Shown one piece after another: positions 16,709 through 25,438 of a DNA stretch of 64,000 nucleotides; position 1 is the first letter of the stretch; every line of letters begins with the position of its first letter. Source of the DNA: Blastococcus saxobsidens (GTDB taxonomy: Bacteria; Actinomycetota; Actinomycetes; Mycobacteriales; Geodermatophilaceae). The notes beneath the pieces were generated by a model, which saw only the letters and a program-made list of their open reading frames with translations, ran no database searches and was not told the origin of the DNA. The position numbers and the translations under genes were made by a program. The stretch lies in contig NZ_JAAGWG010000006.1 of NCBI RefSeq assembly GCF_010682065.1, positions 62,001 through 126,000 on the forward strand, read 5' to 3'.

Positions 16709-17476
16709 TCAGCGCCCCCGCCACACCGGCGCCCGCCGCTCCGCGAACGCCGTCGACCCCTCGCGGGCGTCCTCGGAGCCGAAGACCGGGCGGACGATCT
16801 CCTCCTGCCGCTCCCAGGCCTCGTCGGCCGGCCACCCGGGCGCGGACCGCACGACCTCCTTGGTGGCCGCGACGGCCAGCGGGCCGTTCGCGGCGACGAC
16901 ACCGGCCAGCGCGACGGCGGCCTCCAGCGCCCCGCCCTCCTCGACCACCCGGTTCACCAGGCCTGCGGCGGCGGCCCGCTCGGCGTCCACCGGCTCCCCG
17001 GTCAGGAGCATCTCGAGGGCCACGGCGCGCGGCACGCGCTGCGGCAGCAGCAGCGCCGCCCCGCCGGCGGCCACCAGCGAGCGCTTCACCTCGGGGACGC
17101 CGAACCGGGCCGTCCGCGCGGCGACGACCAGGTCGCAGGCGAGGACCAGCTCGAACCCACCGGCGAGCGCCCAGCCCTCCACCGCGGCGATCAACGGCTT
17201 GCGCGGCGGGGTCCGGGTGATGCCGCACAGGCCGCGGCCCGGGATCGCCGGGCTCTCCCCGCGCAGGAACGCCTTGAGGTCCATGCCGGCGGAGAAGGTG
17301 CCGCCGGCGCCGGTGAGCACTCCAGCGCGCAGCTCGTCGTCGCCGTCGAGCTCGTCCATCGCGGCGGCCACCTCGCGGGCCACCGCGGCGTCCAGCGCGT
17401 TCTTGGCCTGCGGGCGGTTGATGGTGACGACCTGCACCGCACCGCGGCGCTCGACGAGGACTGGCTGCTCGGACAC
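16709..17476 (-). CDS. Enoyl-CoA hydratase/isomerase (crotonase family)
   Basis: A 255-residue crotonase. The oxyanion-hole segments GGTFSAGMDL (residues 58-67) and GWALAGGFELVLACD (101-115) are intact, and Glu109 and Glu129 are 20 residues apart like the two catalytic glutamates of mitochondrial enoyl-CoA hydratase. It is therefore probably an active hydratase acting on 2-enoyl-CoA in fatty-acid or aromatic catabolism. GTG 17476 follows GGAGGT. A FabG-like reductase lies upstream on the same strand but is separated by a hairpin. Confidence 0.87.
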   Translation of the reverse strand: MSEQPVLVERRGAVQVVTINRPQAKNALDAAVAREVAAAMDELDGDDELRAGVLTGAGGTFSAGMDLKAFLRGESPAIPGRGLCGITRTPPRKPLIAAVEGWALAGGFELVLACDLVVAARTARFGVPEVKRSLVAAGGAALLLPQRVPRAVALEMLLTGEPVDAERAAAAGLVNRVVEEGGALEAAVALAGVVAANGPLAVAATKEVVRSAPGWPADEAWERQEEIVRPVFGSEDAREGSTAFAERRAPVWRGR

Positions 17477-17503
17477 GGGACCTCCGGGACTGGAAAGACA
17501 CGA

Positions 17504-17532
17504 GGCCGGGCAGCCTATGCGGCTGCCCGGCC
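17504..17532 (-). terminator. Hairpin terminator after the FabG-like gene
   Basis: GGCCGGGCAGCC (17504-17515) and GGCTGCCCGGCC (17521-17532) pair perfectly around TATGC, between the FabG-like gene and the crotonase gene. Confidence 0.75.
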
Positions 17533-17550
17533 CAGGTGACGTGCTGGAAC

Positions 17551-17604
17551 GGCCCCGTCCCGGGTCCCGCCCTGAGCCTGCGAAGGGTGGGGAGGACGGG
17601 GTCC
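17551..17604. repeat. Intergenic repeat-like hairpin with CCTGAGCCTGCGAAGG core
   Basis: CCCCGTCC (17553-17560) and GGACGGGG (17594-17601) flank a core containing CCTGAGCCTGCGAAGG. A closely related motif (CCTGAGCCTGTCGAAGG) is widespread between genes of high-GC actinobacteria, to my knowledge; only one copy is seen here. Confidence 0.35.
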
Positions 17605-17608
17605 TTCG

Positions 17609-18379
17609 TCAGGCCTTGGGGCCGCCGGCCGCGTAGACGACCTGGCCGGACACGAAGCCCGCGCCCTCGGAGACGAAGAACGACACCAGGTGCGCGATGT
17701 CCTCGGGCTGGCCGACGCGGGCCACCGGGATCATCGAGGCCGCGCCCTTGATGAAGTCGTCGAAGGGGACGCCCATGCGGTCGGCGGTCGCCTTGGTCAT
17801 CTCGGTCTGGATGAACCCGGGGGCGATGGCGTTGGCGGTGACGCCGAACTTGCCCAGCTCGATGGCGAGGGTCTTGGTGAAGCCCTGCAGACCGGCCTTG
17901 GCGGTGGAGTAGTTGGCCTGACCGCGGTTGCCCAGCGCCGAGGTGCTGGACAGGTTGACGATCCGGCCCCACTTATGGTCGATCATGTGCTTCTGGGCGG
18001 CGCGGGTCATGAGGAAGGCACCGCGCAGGTGCACGTTCATGACGATGTCCCAGTCGGAGTCGCTCATCTTGAAGAGCATGTTGTCGCGGAGCACACCGGC
18101 GTTGTTGACCAGGACGGTCGGGGCGCCGAGCTCGGTCGCGATCCGCTCGACGGCGGCCTCGACCTGCGCTGAGTCGCTGACGTCGGCGCCGACGGCCAGC
18201 GCCCGGCCGCCGGCGGCCTCGATCGCCTCGACGGTGCCCTTGGCCGCGCCCTCGTCCAGGTCGAGGACGGCGACGGCGAAGCCGTCCTGCGCCAGCCGCT
18301 GGGCCGTCGCCGCGCCGATACCGCGCGCCGCGCCGGTGACGATCGCCACGCGGGATGCCGTGGTGCCTGCCTCGCTCAT
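17609..18379 (-). CDS. SDR oxidoreductase, FabG / acetoacetyl-CoA reductase-like
   Basis: A 256-residue classical short-chain dehydrogenase. The nucleotide loop is TGAARGIG (residues 15-22), NNAG follows at 92-95, and the active site is Ser144/145, Tyr157 and Lys161 (NYSTAKAG). Sequence blocks such as MSDSDWDIVMNVHLRGAF resemble 3-oxoacyl-ACP or acetoacetyl-CoA reductases. ATG 18379 follows AAGGGA; the in-frame ATG five codons earlier has no such site. The next gene on the strand is a crotonase, suggesting joint action on acyl-CoA intermediates. A true fabG1 homologue is elsewhere in the window (48734-49438), so this is a paralogue. Confidence 0.85.
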   Translation of the reverse strand: MSEAGTTASRVAIVTGAARGIGAATAQRLAQDGFAVAVLDLDEGAAKGTVEAIEAAGGRALAVGADVSDSAQVEAAVERIATELGAPTVLVNNAGVLRDNMLFKMSDSDWDIVMNVHLRGAFLMTRAAQKHMIDHKWGRIVNLSSTSALGNRGQANYSTAKAGLQGFTKTLAIELGKFGVTANAIAPGFIQTEMTKATADRMGVPFDDFIKGAASMIPVARVGQPEDIAHLVSFFVSEGAGFVSGQVVYAAGGPKA

Positions 18380-18583
18380 GGGGGTTCCCTTCATGTCGGA
18401 TGCCAGCGGTCACCGGGTGCCCGGTGCGCGGCGAGCTGCGCCCGACACGTTACGGCCGCCCTCTGCGGTGCCCGTCACTTGGTCGGCCCACGGCGGCCCG
18501 CCGCCTCCCGCCGGGCGACGGCCGGCCGCGCCGCCTGGTGCTCCGCGGCGGGATCGGTGGTGCCGGCGACGACGCTGCGACGC

Positions 18584-19936
18584 TCAGCCCTCGCGCGGCT
18601 CGTCGGCCGCTTGCGACTGCGCCGAGCGGCGGTGCGGGTGGTGCGGCAGCCGCCGCATGGACGCCAGCGCCGCGCGGCGGGCGTCCATCCGCCGCCGCGC
18701 CCGCATCGTGCGCGGCGCCCGGGGTTCCTCGCGGAGGAGGGCGTCGAGCCAGTGCCCGCGCGGGTCGACGTCGACCAGGAGCGCCTTGACCAGCAGGGTC
18801 AGCGGGATGGCCAGCAGCGCGCCGAGGGCGCCGAGCACCCAGCTCCAGAACAGCAGCGCGATGAAGGTGACGGTCATCGACAGCCCCACCGAGTCGCCCA
18901 CGAAGCGCGGCTGGATCAAGGTCTGGACGACGAAGTTCAGCAGGGAGTAGACGACGAGGATCGCGACGAACTCGCCCCAGCCACCGGCGAGCAGCCCGAG
19001 CACCGCCGGCGGCGCGACACCGAGCACGAAGCCGATGTTGGGCACGTAGTTGGTGATGAAGGCCAGGAGCCCCCACAGCGGTGCGGCCGGCACCTCGAGC
19101 ATGGCGAGCGCGATGGTGTCCCCCACCGCGACGATCGCGCCGAACACGGTGCTGACCAGCAGGTAGCTGCGGGTGCCGCGGGTGAACAGCGTCAGGGCGA
19201 CCGGCAGGTGCGGCCGCTCGGAGGCGACCAGGGCCATCCGCCGGCTGAAGCCGCTGGACTCGATGGCCATGAAGACCAGGGCCGACAGCAGGAGGAGCAG
19301 GGTGCTGGCCGCGGAGGTGAGCCGGCTGAGCAGGTCGGTGGCCAGGCCGACCAGCGAGCCGTAGTCGATCTGCTCGACGAGGTCGGAGAGCTGCCCGGAG
19401 ACGATCCCCCGACTGTTCAGGTCGGCGACGACCTCGTTGATGAGCAGCTGCGCCTGGCCCGCGTAGTCCGGCAGCAGGGCGGCGAACTGGGCCACCGACA
19501 CCACGAGCAGGCCGACGAAGGCCAGGAGCACTGCCCAGACGAGGAGCAGCAGCACGGTGGTGGCCAGCCAGTGCGGCACACCCACCCGGCGCAGCCAGCT
19601 CTGCACGGGGGCCAGGGCGATGACGACCACCAGTGCGAGGAACACCGGAGCGACCAGCCAGGCCACCGCCTGCAGACCGGCGATGGCGATCGACGCCGCC
19701 GCGGCGCCACCGATGAGCAGCAACCAGCGCGGGATGGCCGACTGCGGCGGGTCGGTGTCCAGCGCCTGGATCGCGGCGGTCCCGACCGCAGCGTCCTCGG
19801 CCTCGGCGGCCTCGGCGGCCGGCGGATCCAGGGGCGGGTCCAGCGGCGGCTCGGGCGCGGCCGGTCCGGGCGCGGCCCGCTCGCGCCGGGCGAGCGCGCG
19901 GGGACCTGCGCCCGCCAGGTCACGTGGTGCTGCCAT
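18584..19936 (-). CDS. AI-2E family transporter (first copy)
   Basis: A 450-residue membrane protein of the AI-2E (TqsA/YdiK) family: an acidic, Pro-rich N-terminal 60 residues, then about eight hydrophobic segments. The family-specific segments FITNYVPNIGFVLGVAPP and LNFVVQTLIQPRFVGDSVGLS lie in the second half. The Arg/His-rich C-terminus is cytosolic. Family members export diverse solutes, in some cases AI-2 or Na+, so the name does not prove quorum-signal transport. It is monocistronic; 18380-18583 downstream contains no gene. Confidence 0.84.
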   Translation of the reverse strand: MAAPRDLAGAGPRALARRERAAPGPAAPEPPLDPPLDPPAAEAAEAEDAAVGTAAIQALDTDPPQSAIPRWLLLIGGAAAASIAIAGLQAVAWLVAPVFLALVVVIALAPVQSWLRRVGVPHWLATTVLLLLVWAVLLAFVGLLVVSVAQFAALLPDYAGQAQLLINEVVADLNSRGIVSGQLSDLVEQIDYGSLVGLATDLLSRLTSAASTLLLLLSALVFMAIESSGFSRRMALVASERPHLPVALTLFTRGTRSYLLVSTVFGAIVAVGDTIALAMLEVPAAPLWGLLAFITNYVPNIGFVLGVAPPAVLGLLAGGWGEFVAILVVYSLLNFVVQTLIQPRFVGDSVGLSMTVTFIALLFWSWVLGALGALLAIPLTLLVKALLVDVDPRGHWLDALLREEPRAPRTMRARRRMDARRAALASMRRLPHHPHRRSAQSQAADEPREG

Positions 19937-20001
19937 TCCCGCCCCTCCCCCTCCGGTGGCGCCTGCCGTCCCGTGCCGGTCGCCGTGGAGCGACCCCGGT
20001 G

Positions 20002-20400
20002 CTAGGCGGGCCCGTCCAGCAACGCCGCCATCGCGGGCAGGTCGAAGAAGGTGGCCATCTCGCGCGCGCTGGGTCCACCGGCGTCGGGGTCGGCACCGGC
20101 GGCGAGCAGCGCCTGCACGGTCTCGGCCGACTGCTTGAACACCGCGGCGGCCAGCGCCGTCTGCCCACGGTCGTTGGCCCGGGCGTGGTCGGCGCCCCGG
20201 GCCAGCAATGCGGCCACGGTCTCCGGGTGCCCGTGGTACGCCGCGAGGATCAGCAGCGTGTCGCCCTTGTCGTTGGTGAGGTTGGCGGGCACACCGGCGT
20301 CCACGTAGGCCGCCAGCTCGTCGGTGTAGCCCCCGCGGGCCAGGTCGAAGACCCGGCCGGCGAGCTCGATGACGTCGGGGTCGATCTGCTGGCCGCTCAC
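20002..20400 (-). CDS. Ankyrin-repeat protein
   Basis: A 132-residue protein starting at GTG 20400. Three ankyrin repeats are readable: KGDTLLILAAYHGHPETVAA, RGQTALAAAVFKQSAETVQA and a degenerate third. Small cytosolic ankyrin proteins of this type usually mediate protein contacts; some accompany catalases or other stress enzymes. It is followed upstream on the same strand by a GNAT gene 10 bp away, so the two may be cotranscribed with the dienelactone hydrolase gene. Confidence 0.84.
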   Translation of the reverse strand: MSGQQIDPDVIELAGRVFDLARGGYTDELAAYVDAGVPANLTNDKGDTLLILAAYHGHPETVAALLARGADHARANDRGQTALAAAVFKQSAETVQALLAAGADPDAGGPSAREMATFFDLPAMAALLDGPA

Positions 20401-20410
20401 GGGACCCAGC

Positions 20411-20944
20411 CTAGGAGACCGCCGCCCCGTCGGCCCGGTGCGGCCCGCCCGCCTCCAGCGGCAACTTGTAGCCGGCGTGCGAAGGGGTGAACCCCAGTCC
20501 CTCGTAGAAGCGGTGCGCCTCGGGCCGCGAGCGGTCGGTGGTGAGCTGGACCAGGGCGCACCCGCGGCGGCACGACTCCGCGATCGCCCACCGGAGGAGT
20601 GCGCCGCCGAGGCCGGCACCCCGCCGGTCGGCGCGGACCCGGACGCCCTCCACCTGGCCCCGCAGCGCGCCGCCCCGCGAGAGCCCGGGCACGAAGGAGA
20701 GCTGGAGGGTCGCCACGACGCCGTCGTCACCGGCGGCCACGACGAGCACGTGGGCCGGGTCGGTGTCGATCTGCCCGAAGGCCGCCCGGTACGGCCGCAG
20801 GTCGCCGGCCTGCTCCCGCCCGCTCCCCAGCCGGTCGTCGGCCAGCAGGGCCACGAGGGCGGGCAGGTCACCGGAGGTCGCCGCACGCACGGCGACGTCG
20901 GTGCCGGGCAGCGGCCCCCAGGCCGGCGCGTAGGGAGCGCTCAC
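20411..20944 (-). CDS. GNAT-family N-acetyltransferase
   Basis: A 177-residue GNAT fold protein, GTG start at 20944. The acetyl-CoA pyrophosphate loop is RVRADRRGAGLGGALL, and the C-terminal SRPEAHRFYEGLGFTPSH block is the usual motif B. The acceptor (small amine, amino acid or protein) cannot be told. It starts 4 bp after the dienelactone hydrolase stop and is likely cotranscribed. Confidence 0.85.
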   Translation of the reverse strand: MSAPYAPAWGPLPGTDVAVRAATSGDLPALVALLADDRLGSGREQAGDLRPYRAAFGQIDTDPAHVLVVAAGDDGVVATLQLSFVPGLSRGGALRGQVEGVRVRADRRGAGLGGALLRWAIAESCRRGCALVQLTTDRSRPEAHRFYEGLGFTPSHAGYKLPLEAGGPHRADGAAVS

Positions 20945-20948
20945 CGCG

Positions 20949-21701
20949 TCAGTCGCGGCCGACGCGGTCGGTCAGGGCGAGGACGTGCTCCCAGGCGTCC
21001 CGGCAGGCGTCGGCCCAGTCGGCGTGGGCCCGGTCGAAGAAGGAGTGCGGCGCGCCGTCGTAGACGACCGCGTCGACCTCCGCTCCCGCGGTCCGCATCC
21101 GCTCGGCCAGGGCGAGCTGGTCGGCCACCGGGGTGGCGGTGTCGGCACCGGCGATCAGCATCACCGTCGGCAGGCGCGCCCGGTCGGCGGCGTCGCCGAC
21201 CAGCGACGGGCGCCCGTAGAAGCCCACGCACCCGGCCAGGTCGAGATCGCCACCGGCCTGCCGCCAGGAGATGCTGCCGCCGAGGCAGAACCCCACGGTC
21301 ACCACCGGCAGGTCGCCGCCCACCCGCTCGCGCAGGTAACCGATCGCCGCGGCGACGTCGGCGTCGATCCCCTCGGCCGTCGCCGCCTGGACGTGCGGCT
21401 CCCACGCGAAGTCCGCGTCCCGGACCCCGCTCTCGGCCACCCCGGCGGTGCGGCCGAAGTAGTCGATCGCCACGGTGGGCAGGCCCGCCGTCGCGAACTG
21501 GTCGGCCAGGGCGACGTAGAAGGGGTGCAACCCGCGGACGTCCGGCAGGAGCACGACCCCGGTCCGGGCCGGCCCCGCCGGTGCGGCGTACGCCGCGGAG
21601 AAGTCGGTGCCGTCGGCAGCGGTCAGCGTGAGCACACCGCGTTCGGCGACGTCCCCGCTGCGCGGCGGGGCGGGCGGGCGGCTGTCGTGGTCGTGGCACA
21701 T
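20949..21701 (-). CDS. Dienelactone hydrolase family protein
   Basis: A 250-residue alpha/beta hydrolase. The nucleophile elbow GFCLGGS gives Cys139, with Asp187 (AGADTATP) and His219 (DGAPHSFFD), the Cys-Asp-His triad of dienelactone hydrolases. The role in aromatic catabolism is not supported by neighbours; many family members are general esterases. ATG 21701 is chosen as the first codon after the upstream gene's end at 21716. It heads a likely three- or four-gene unit with GNAT and ankyrin genes. Confidence 0.86.
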   Translation of the reverse strand: MCHDHDSRPPAPPRSGDVAERGVLTLTAADGTDFSAAYAAPAGPARTGVVLLPDVRGLHPFYVALADQFATAGLPTVAIDYFGRTAGVAESGVRDADFAWEPHVQAATAEGIDADVAAAIGYLRERVGGDLPVVTVGFCLGGSISWRQAGGDLDLAGCVGFYGRPSLVGDAADRARLPTVMLIAGADTATPVADQLALAERMRTAGAEVDAVVYDGAPHSFFDRAHADWADACRDAWEHVLALTDRVGRD

Positions 21702-21715
21702 GGGGCGGCGCCGGC

Positions 21716-22261
21716 TCAGGTGTCGGCGGCGTCGCCGGCGGCCTCGGCGTCGCCGCCGAAGACCGACGCCGCGACGTCCCGCCGGGCGTCGGACAGCCAG
21801 TGGTGCTGCCGGTCGGCCTGGTCGATCAGCCGCTCGAAGAGGGCCGCGTCGATGCGGGGGTCGGCCGCGCCCAGCGCGCGCAGCGTCTCGAACCCGGCGC
21901 GCTTGGCCAGCACGGCGGTGGCGATGAACTCGAACTCCACCAGGTCGCTCAGCGGCGACCGCGAGACGAGCCGGCCGTTCAGCTTGGCCCGGCTGAGCTT
22001 CTCCGCGACCCAGCTGGCGACGAGCTTGTACTGCCGCACCGGCAGGTCGAGGTCGTCGATCGTCCTGCGGACCGCTGACCGCTCCTCGCGCAGCTCGTCG
22101 AGCAACTGCTCCAGCGGGGCCTCGTACCGGTTGCCGCGGTGCCGGCCCAGCATCCGGCTGACCAGCTCGATGCCGCCGGCGGCCGCCGCGAGGTGGTCGT
22201 TGCAGTAGATGGCGAGCAGGTCGGGGTTGCGGGGAGCACCAGTGGCGGGCGACTCGGGCAC
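21716..22261 (-). CDS. Uncharacterised helical protein (ferritin-like?)
   Basis: A 181-residue protein I do not recognise. It is rich in Ala, Leu, Glu and Arg with regular helical periodicity, and contains His/Glu pairs (GRHRGNRYEAPLEQ, ADRQHHWLSDAR) spaced as in four-helix bundles. An early segment CNDHLAAAAGGIELVSRML is compatible with a ferritin-like or DUF892-like fold. No signal peptide or membrane segment. It lies 14 bp upstream of the dienelactone hydrolase gene on the same strand, so it may be the first gene of that operon. Confidence 0.6.
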   Translation of the reverse strand: MPESPATGAPRNPDLLAIYCNDHLAAAAGGIELVSRMLGRHRGNRYEAPLEQLLDELREERSAVRRTIDDLDLPVRQYKLVASWVAEKLSRAKLNGRLVSRSPLSDLVEFEFIATAVLAKRAGFETLRALGAADPRIDAALFERLIDQADRQHHWLSDARRDVAASVFGGDAEAAGDAADT

Positions 22262-22332
22262 GAGGCCTCCAGGTAGGACGACGGGGTCGCCGCCATTGTC
22301 TCCGCCGGGTGATCACCCCGCTCGACGTGGCC

Positions 22333-22857
22333 TCAGCCGCGGAGCAGCACCGCCACTCCTGCGCACGACGCCGCCCAGAGCCCGCTGGCCAGGGTGCCGA
22401 CGATGAACCGCTCGGCCGCGGCCGGGGCCCGGAGCTCGGAGAACCGGCCGAGGCCCTTGACGGCGAGGATGACTGCCAGCCCCTCCGGCCAGCCGGCCAG
22501 CAGCGTGCCGGCGATCGCGGCGCGTTCGAGCACGCCGATCCAGGCTCCGCCACGCAGGATGTCGGGGTCCTGCGGGCCGCCGGACACCCCGGCCGCCGCG
22601 GGGTCCGCCGCGTGCAGCACCGCCGTCGCCACCGGGCTGCCGCCGGTGACGGCGGCCAGCACGGCGAGCACGACGCCCGCCTGCAGCGCCGCTCCCGCGG
22701 CGCCGTCCTCCGCCCAGGCGAAGGCGGCGGCGACGGCCAGCGCGCCGACCAGCGCCACGGCGCCGCCGGTGACGATCGGTCGCCGCTCCCCCCGGACGGT
22801 CAGGACCGACCCGGCCAGCGCGGCCACGGCCAGCAGGACGAGCGCGGCGACGGTCAT
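22333..22857 (-). CDS. SatD-operon membrane protein
   Basis: A 174-residue protein with about five hydrophobic segments and no recognised catalytic motif. Its ATG overlaps the stop of the SatD-like gene (4 bp), so the two are translationally coupled and probably function together. Small membrane partners of this kind accompany SatD-like genes in other actinobacteria, as I recall; the function is unknown. Confidence 0.7.
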   Translation of the reverse strand: MTVAALVLLAVAALAGSVLTVRGERRPIVTGGAVALVGALAVAAAFAWAEDGAAGAALQAGVVLAVLAAVTGGSPVATAVLHAADPAAAGVSGGPQDPDILRGGAWIGVLERAAIAGTLLAGWPEGLAVILAVKGLGRFSELRAPAAAERFIVGTLASGLWAASCAGVAVLLRG

Positions 22858-23441
22858 CCCGCCGCCCGCGCCAGCAGCCGGGCCGCGGTGGGGCGCAGCT
22901 CGCGCTCCAGCTCCCAGGAGGCGGCGGCGAGCCGCTGGCCCACCGCCTGCCGGGTGATCCCCAGCTCGGCGGCGGCCTCGGCCTGGGTGCGTCCGGCGTC
23001 GATCAACCCGATCGCCTCCCAGGCCTGCTCGCTGCGCCGGCCGAGGAGCACGGCGAGGGCGCTGAGCACCGCCTGGGCGTCGGCCGCGTCCGGTGGCACG
23101 CTGCCGCGGACGGCCAGGCGCACCGGTCGCTGCTTCGCGGCATCGACCGCGCGGCGGGCGCAGAGGAAGGCCGGCCCCGTCGCCGCCCGGGTGCTGGATG
23201 GCAGCGGGTGCTGGACGGGGCCGGCGCCGATGCCGATGCTCCAGCCACCGAGGCGGACCAGCCGCAGGGCGACGTCGACCACGGCCTCCGGCTCACCGAG
23301 CACTCCCTGGAACTCGTCGCCGGCGGTGCGCTCGAAGGTTAGGAGCGGGTGCACCCCGGTGCCCAGTTCGGCGAGGGCCTCGCCGACCCGGTCCGGACCA
23401 CGGCGACTGGCTCGCTGGTCCACGGTGAGTACGTACGGCAT
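22854..23441 (-). CDS. SatD family protein with C-terminal HTH
   Basis: A 195-residue protein. The N-terminal part resembles a nucleotidyl-cyclase-like fold, with GDEFQG at residues 41-46 in the place of the GGDEF loop, as in the SatD family (named after the Streptococcus mutans sat operon). Residues 152-171 (TQAEAAAELGITRQAVGQRL) form a helix-turn-helix. DNA binding plus a cyclase-like sensor domain suggests a ligand-responsive regulator, possibly of its own operon: a 9-bp inverted repeat lies directly upstream (23442-23493). Coupled by 4-bp overlap to the membrane protein gene. Confidence 0.78.
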   Translation of the reverse strand: MPYVLTVDQRASRRGPDRVGEALAELGTGVHPLLTFERTAGDEFQGVLGEPEAVVDVALRLVRLGGWSIGIGAGPVQHPLPSSTRAATGPAFLCARRAVDAAKQRPVRLAVRGSVPPDAADAQAVLSALAVLLGRRSEQAWEAIGLIDAGRTQAEAAAELGITRQAVGQRLAAASWELERELRPTAARLLARAAG

Positions 23442-23493
23442 TCGACAAGCCTGACAGCTTTCCCTGCCCAGAGCAAGGCTCAGAGCTTGTCGA
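23442..23493. promoter_or_regulatory. Long-range inverted repeat upstream of satD-like gene
   Basis: TCGACAAGC (23442-23450) and GCTTGTCGA (23485-23493) are perfect 9-bp arms 34 bp apart. The first abuts the satD start codon, the second falls in the last codons of the upstream PPOX gene. The stretch between is unusually AT-rich for this genome. Possible operator pair for the HTH of the SatD-like protein. Confidence 0.4.
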
Positions 23494-23947
23494 CAACCGG
23501 GGCCGGGAACCCGCCGGTGGCGATCGGCCCCCAGCCGGTGACGGTGATCCGCAGCAGCGACTTGCCCTGCCGCGTCATCGCCGCCCGGTACTCGTCCCAG
23601 TCAGGGTGCTCCCCGCTGATCGACCGGTAGTACTCCACCAGGGGCTCCAGCGCCTCGGGCAGATCGAGCACCTCCGCCTCCCCGTCGACCTGGACCCACG
23701 GCCCGTCCCAGTCGTCGGAGAGCACGCACAGCGATACGGCCGGGGACCGCCGGGCGTTGGCGACCTTCGCCCGCTGCGGATAGGTGGAGACGACGATGCG
23801 CCCCTCGGCGTCCACCCCGCAGGTGACCGGCGACAGCTGCGGCGCGCCGCTCCCCCGGCGGGTGACGAGCACGGCGCGGTGCCGTGGGCGGAGGAACCCC
23901 AGGAGTGCGTCGCGGTCGACCCGGTCGGCGGTGGCGATCTTCGGCAT
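23480..23947 (-). CDS. PPOX-class F420-dependent oxidoreductase
   Basis: A 155-residue split-beta-barrel flavin-fold protein. The order LRPRHRAVLVTRRGSGAPQL (barrel entry), RIVVSTYPQRAKVANARR and VSLCVLSDDWDGPWVQVDGEAEVLD matches the TIGR03618/Rv1155-like group, whose members bind F420 or FMN/heme. The genome context (several F420/LLM-type enzymes expected) favours F420. ATG 23947; divergent from the second AI-2E gene across a 77-bp promoter region. The satD-like gene follows 38 bp downstream. Confidence 0.86.
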   Translation of the reverse strand: MPKIATADRVDRDALLGFLRPRHRAVLVTRRGSGAPQLSPVTCGVDAEGRIVVSTYPQRAKVANARRSPAVSLCVLSDDWDGPWVQVDGEAEVLDLPEALEPLVEYYRSISGEHPDWDEYRAAMTRQGKSLLRITVTGWGPIATGGFPAPVVDKL

Positions 23948-24024
23948 GACCCGAACGCTACGACTCGGGTGTGATGATCGTTTCCCAGCCGGTCCGCGAC
24001 CGGCAACTGTGCTGTGATCGGTGC

Positions 24025-25323
24025 ATGAGGATCCGCCTGCCCGGCCGCACCGACCCGCCGCCGGACGAGGGCACCCGCGACGTCGAGCCCGACCAGCCCA
24101 CGCCGGAGGCCGGCGTCGTCCCGGCCACGCACGCGCCCGCCCCCACCAACGAGCGCGGGGTGCGTCTCAAGCGGGCCAGCCGCTCGCTGGCCGTCGCGTC
24201 GGCCGAGCTGCTGCTCATCGTCGGCGGGCTGATCATCGTCGGGTACGTCCTGGGCAAGCTCTGGATCATCCTGCTCCCGGTCGTCCTCGGGCTGCTGTTC
24301 ACGACCGTCCTGTGGCCGCCCACGCGCTTCCTCCGCAACCACGGCTGGCCGGCCGCGCTCGCCGCGCTCACCGTCCTCATCACGTTCCTGGCGGCCTTCG
24401 GCGGCATCATCGCGCTGATCGCGCCGCCGGTCGTCCGGCAGGTCGAGGAACTCGCCGACGGCGTCAGCATCGGCCTCCAGCAGCTGCAGGACTGGCTGAC
24501 CGGCCCGCCGTTCAACCTGGGTCAGGAGCAGATCGGCAGCGCCGTCGACCAGGCCATCGACTCCATCCAGGGGAACGCGCAGAACATCGCGCAGTACGCC
24601 GTCACCGGCGCCACGGCCATCGGTGGCCTGCTGATCAACCTGGTCCTCGCCCTGGTGCTGACCTTCTTCTTCCTCAAGGACGGCCCGCGCTGGGTGCCGT
24701 GGCTGGCCGCGCAGACCGGCCCAGCGGCCGCGCCGCACGTGGCGGCGCTGTCCTACAAGACGTGGTCGACGCTCTCGGAGTTCATCCGGCAGCAGGCCAT
24801 CGTCGGCTTCGTCGACGCGTTCTTCATCGGCCTCGGGCTGTGGATCCTCGGGGTCCCACTGGTGCTGCCGCTGGCCGTGCTCACCTTCTTCGGTGCGTTC
24901 ATCCCGATCATCGGCGCCTTCGTGGCCGGTGGTTTCGCGGTGCTGATCGCCCTGGTCGACAGCGGCTTCACGACGGCGCTGATCGTGCTGGGCATCGTGC
25001 TGGTCGTCCAGCAGATCGAGGGCAACGTCCTGCAGCCGATCCTGCAGGGCCGCGGGCTGAACCTGCACGCCGCCGTGGTCATCCTCGCGGTCACCGCCGG
25101 CAGCAGCCTCGCGGGCATCATCGGGGCCTTCCTCGCCGTGCCGGTGACCGCGCTCATCGCCGTCTCCTACCGGTATGCCCGCGACCAGCTCGACGGGAAG
25201 TCGCCGGAGATCCTCCCCGACGGCACGCGCGCGCAGATCTCCGCCGACGAGACCGGCGCCCACCTGGTCCGGGAGCCGGCCACCACGCCGGAGGGTGACG
25301 GGGAGGAAGCGGCGGCGCGCTGA
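24025..25323 (+). CDS. AI-2E family transporter (second copy)
   Basis: A 432-residue membrane protein of the same family as the gene at 18584-19936. A Pro/acidic cytosolic N-terminus of about 60 residues precedes about eight hydrophobic segments. GAFIPIIGAFVAGGFAVLIAL is interrupted here as in the family, and QQIEGNVLQPILQGRGLNLH is the diagnostic late motif. I chose ATG 24025; the frame extends to GTG 23971, which is too close to the divergent gene for a promoter. TGTGAT seven bases upstream might be a -10 for a leaderless mRNA. Transport substrate unknown. Confidence 0.85.
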   Translation: MRIRLPGRTDPPPDEGTRDVEPDQPTPEAGVVPATHAPAPTNERGVRLKRASRSLAVASAELLLIVGGLIIVGYVLGKLWIILLPVVLGLLFTTVLWPPTRFLRNHGWPAALAALTVLITFLAAFGGIIALIAPPVVRQVEELADGVSIGLQQLQDWLTGPPFNLGQEQIGSAVDQAIDSIQGNAQNIAQYAVTGATAIGGLLINLVLALVLTFFFLKDGPRWVPWLAAQTGPAAAPHVAALSYKTWSTLSEFIRQQAIVGFVDAFFIGLGLWILGVPLVLPLAVLTFFGAFIPIIGAFVAGGFAVLIALVDSGFTTALIVLGIVLVVQQIEGNVLQPILQGRGLNLHAAVVILAVTAGSSLAGIIGAFLAVPVTALIAVSYRYARDQLDGKSPEILPDGTRAQISADETGAHLVREPATTPEGDGEEAAAR

Positions 25324-25438
25324 CCCACCCCGCCGGGAGGACGCCGGTGGTCGGTGGGAATGCGGCCGGGCTCGCCACGGCTGTACGGCAGGCGCGTGCG
25401 CGTGTCGCGTCCGCCGAACACCGACAGGAGGTCCCAGC

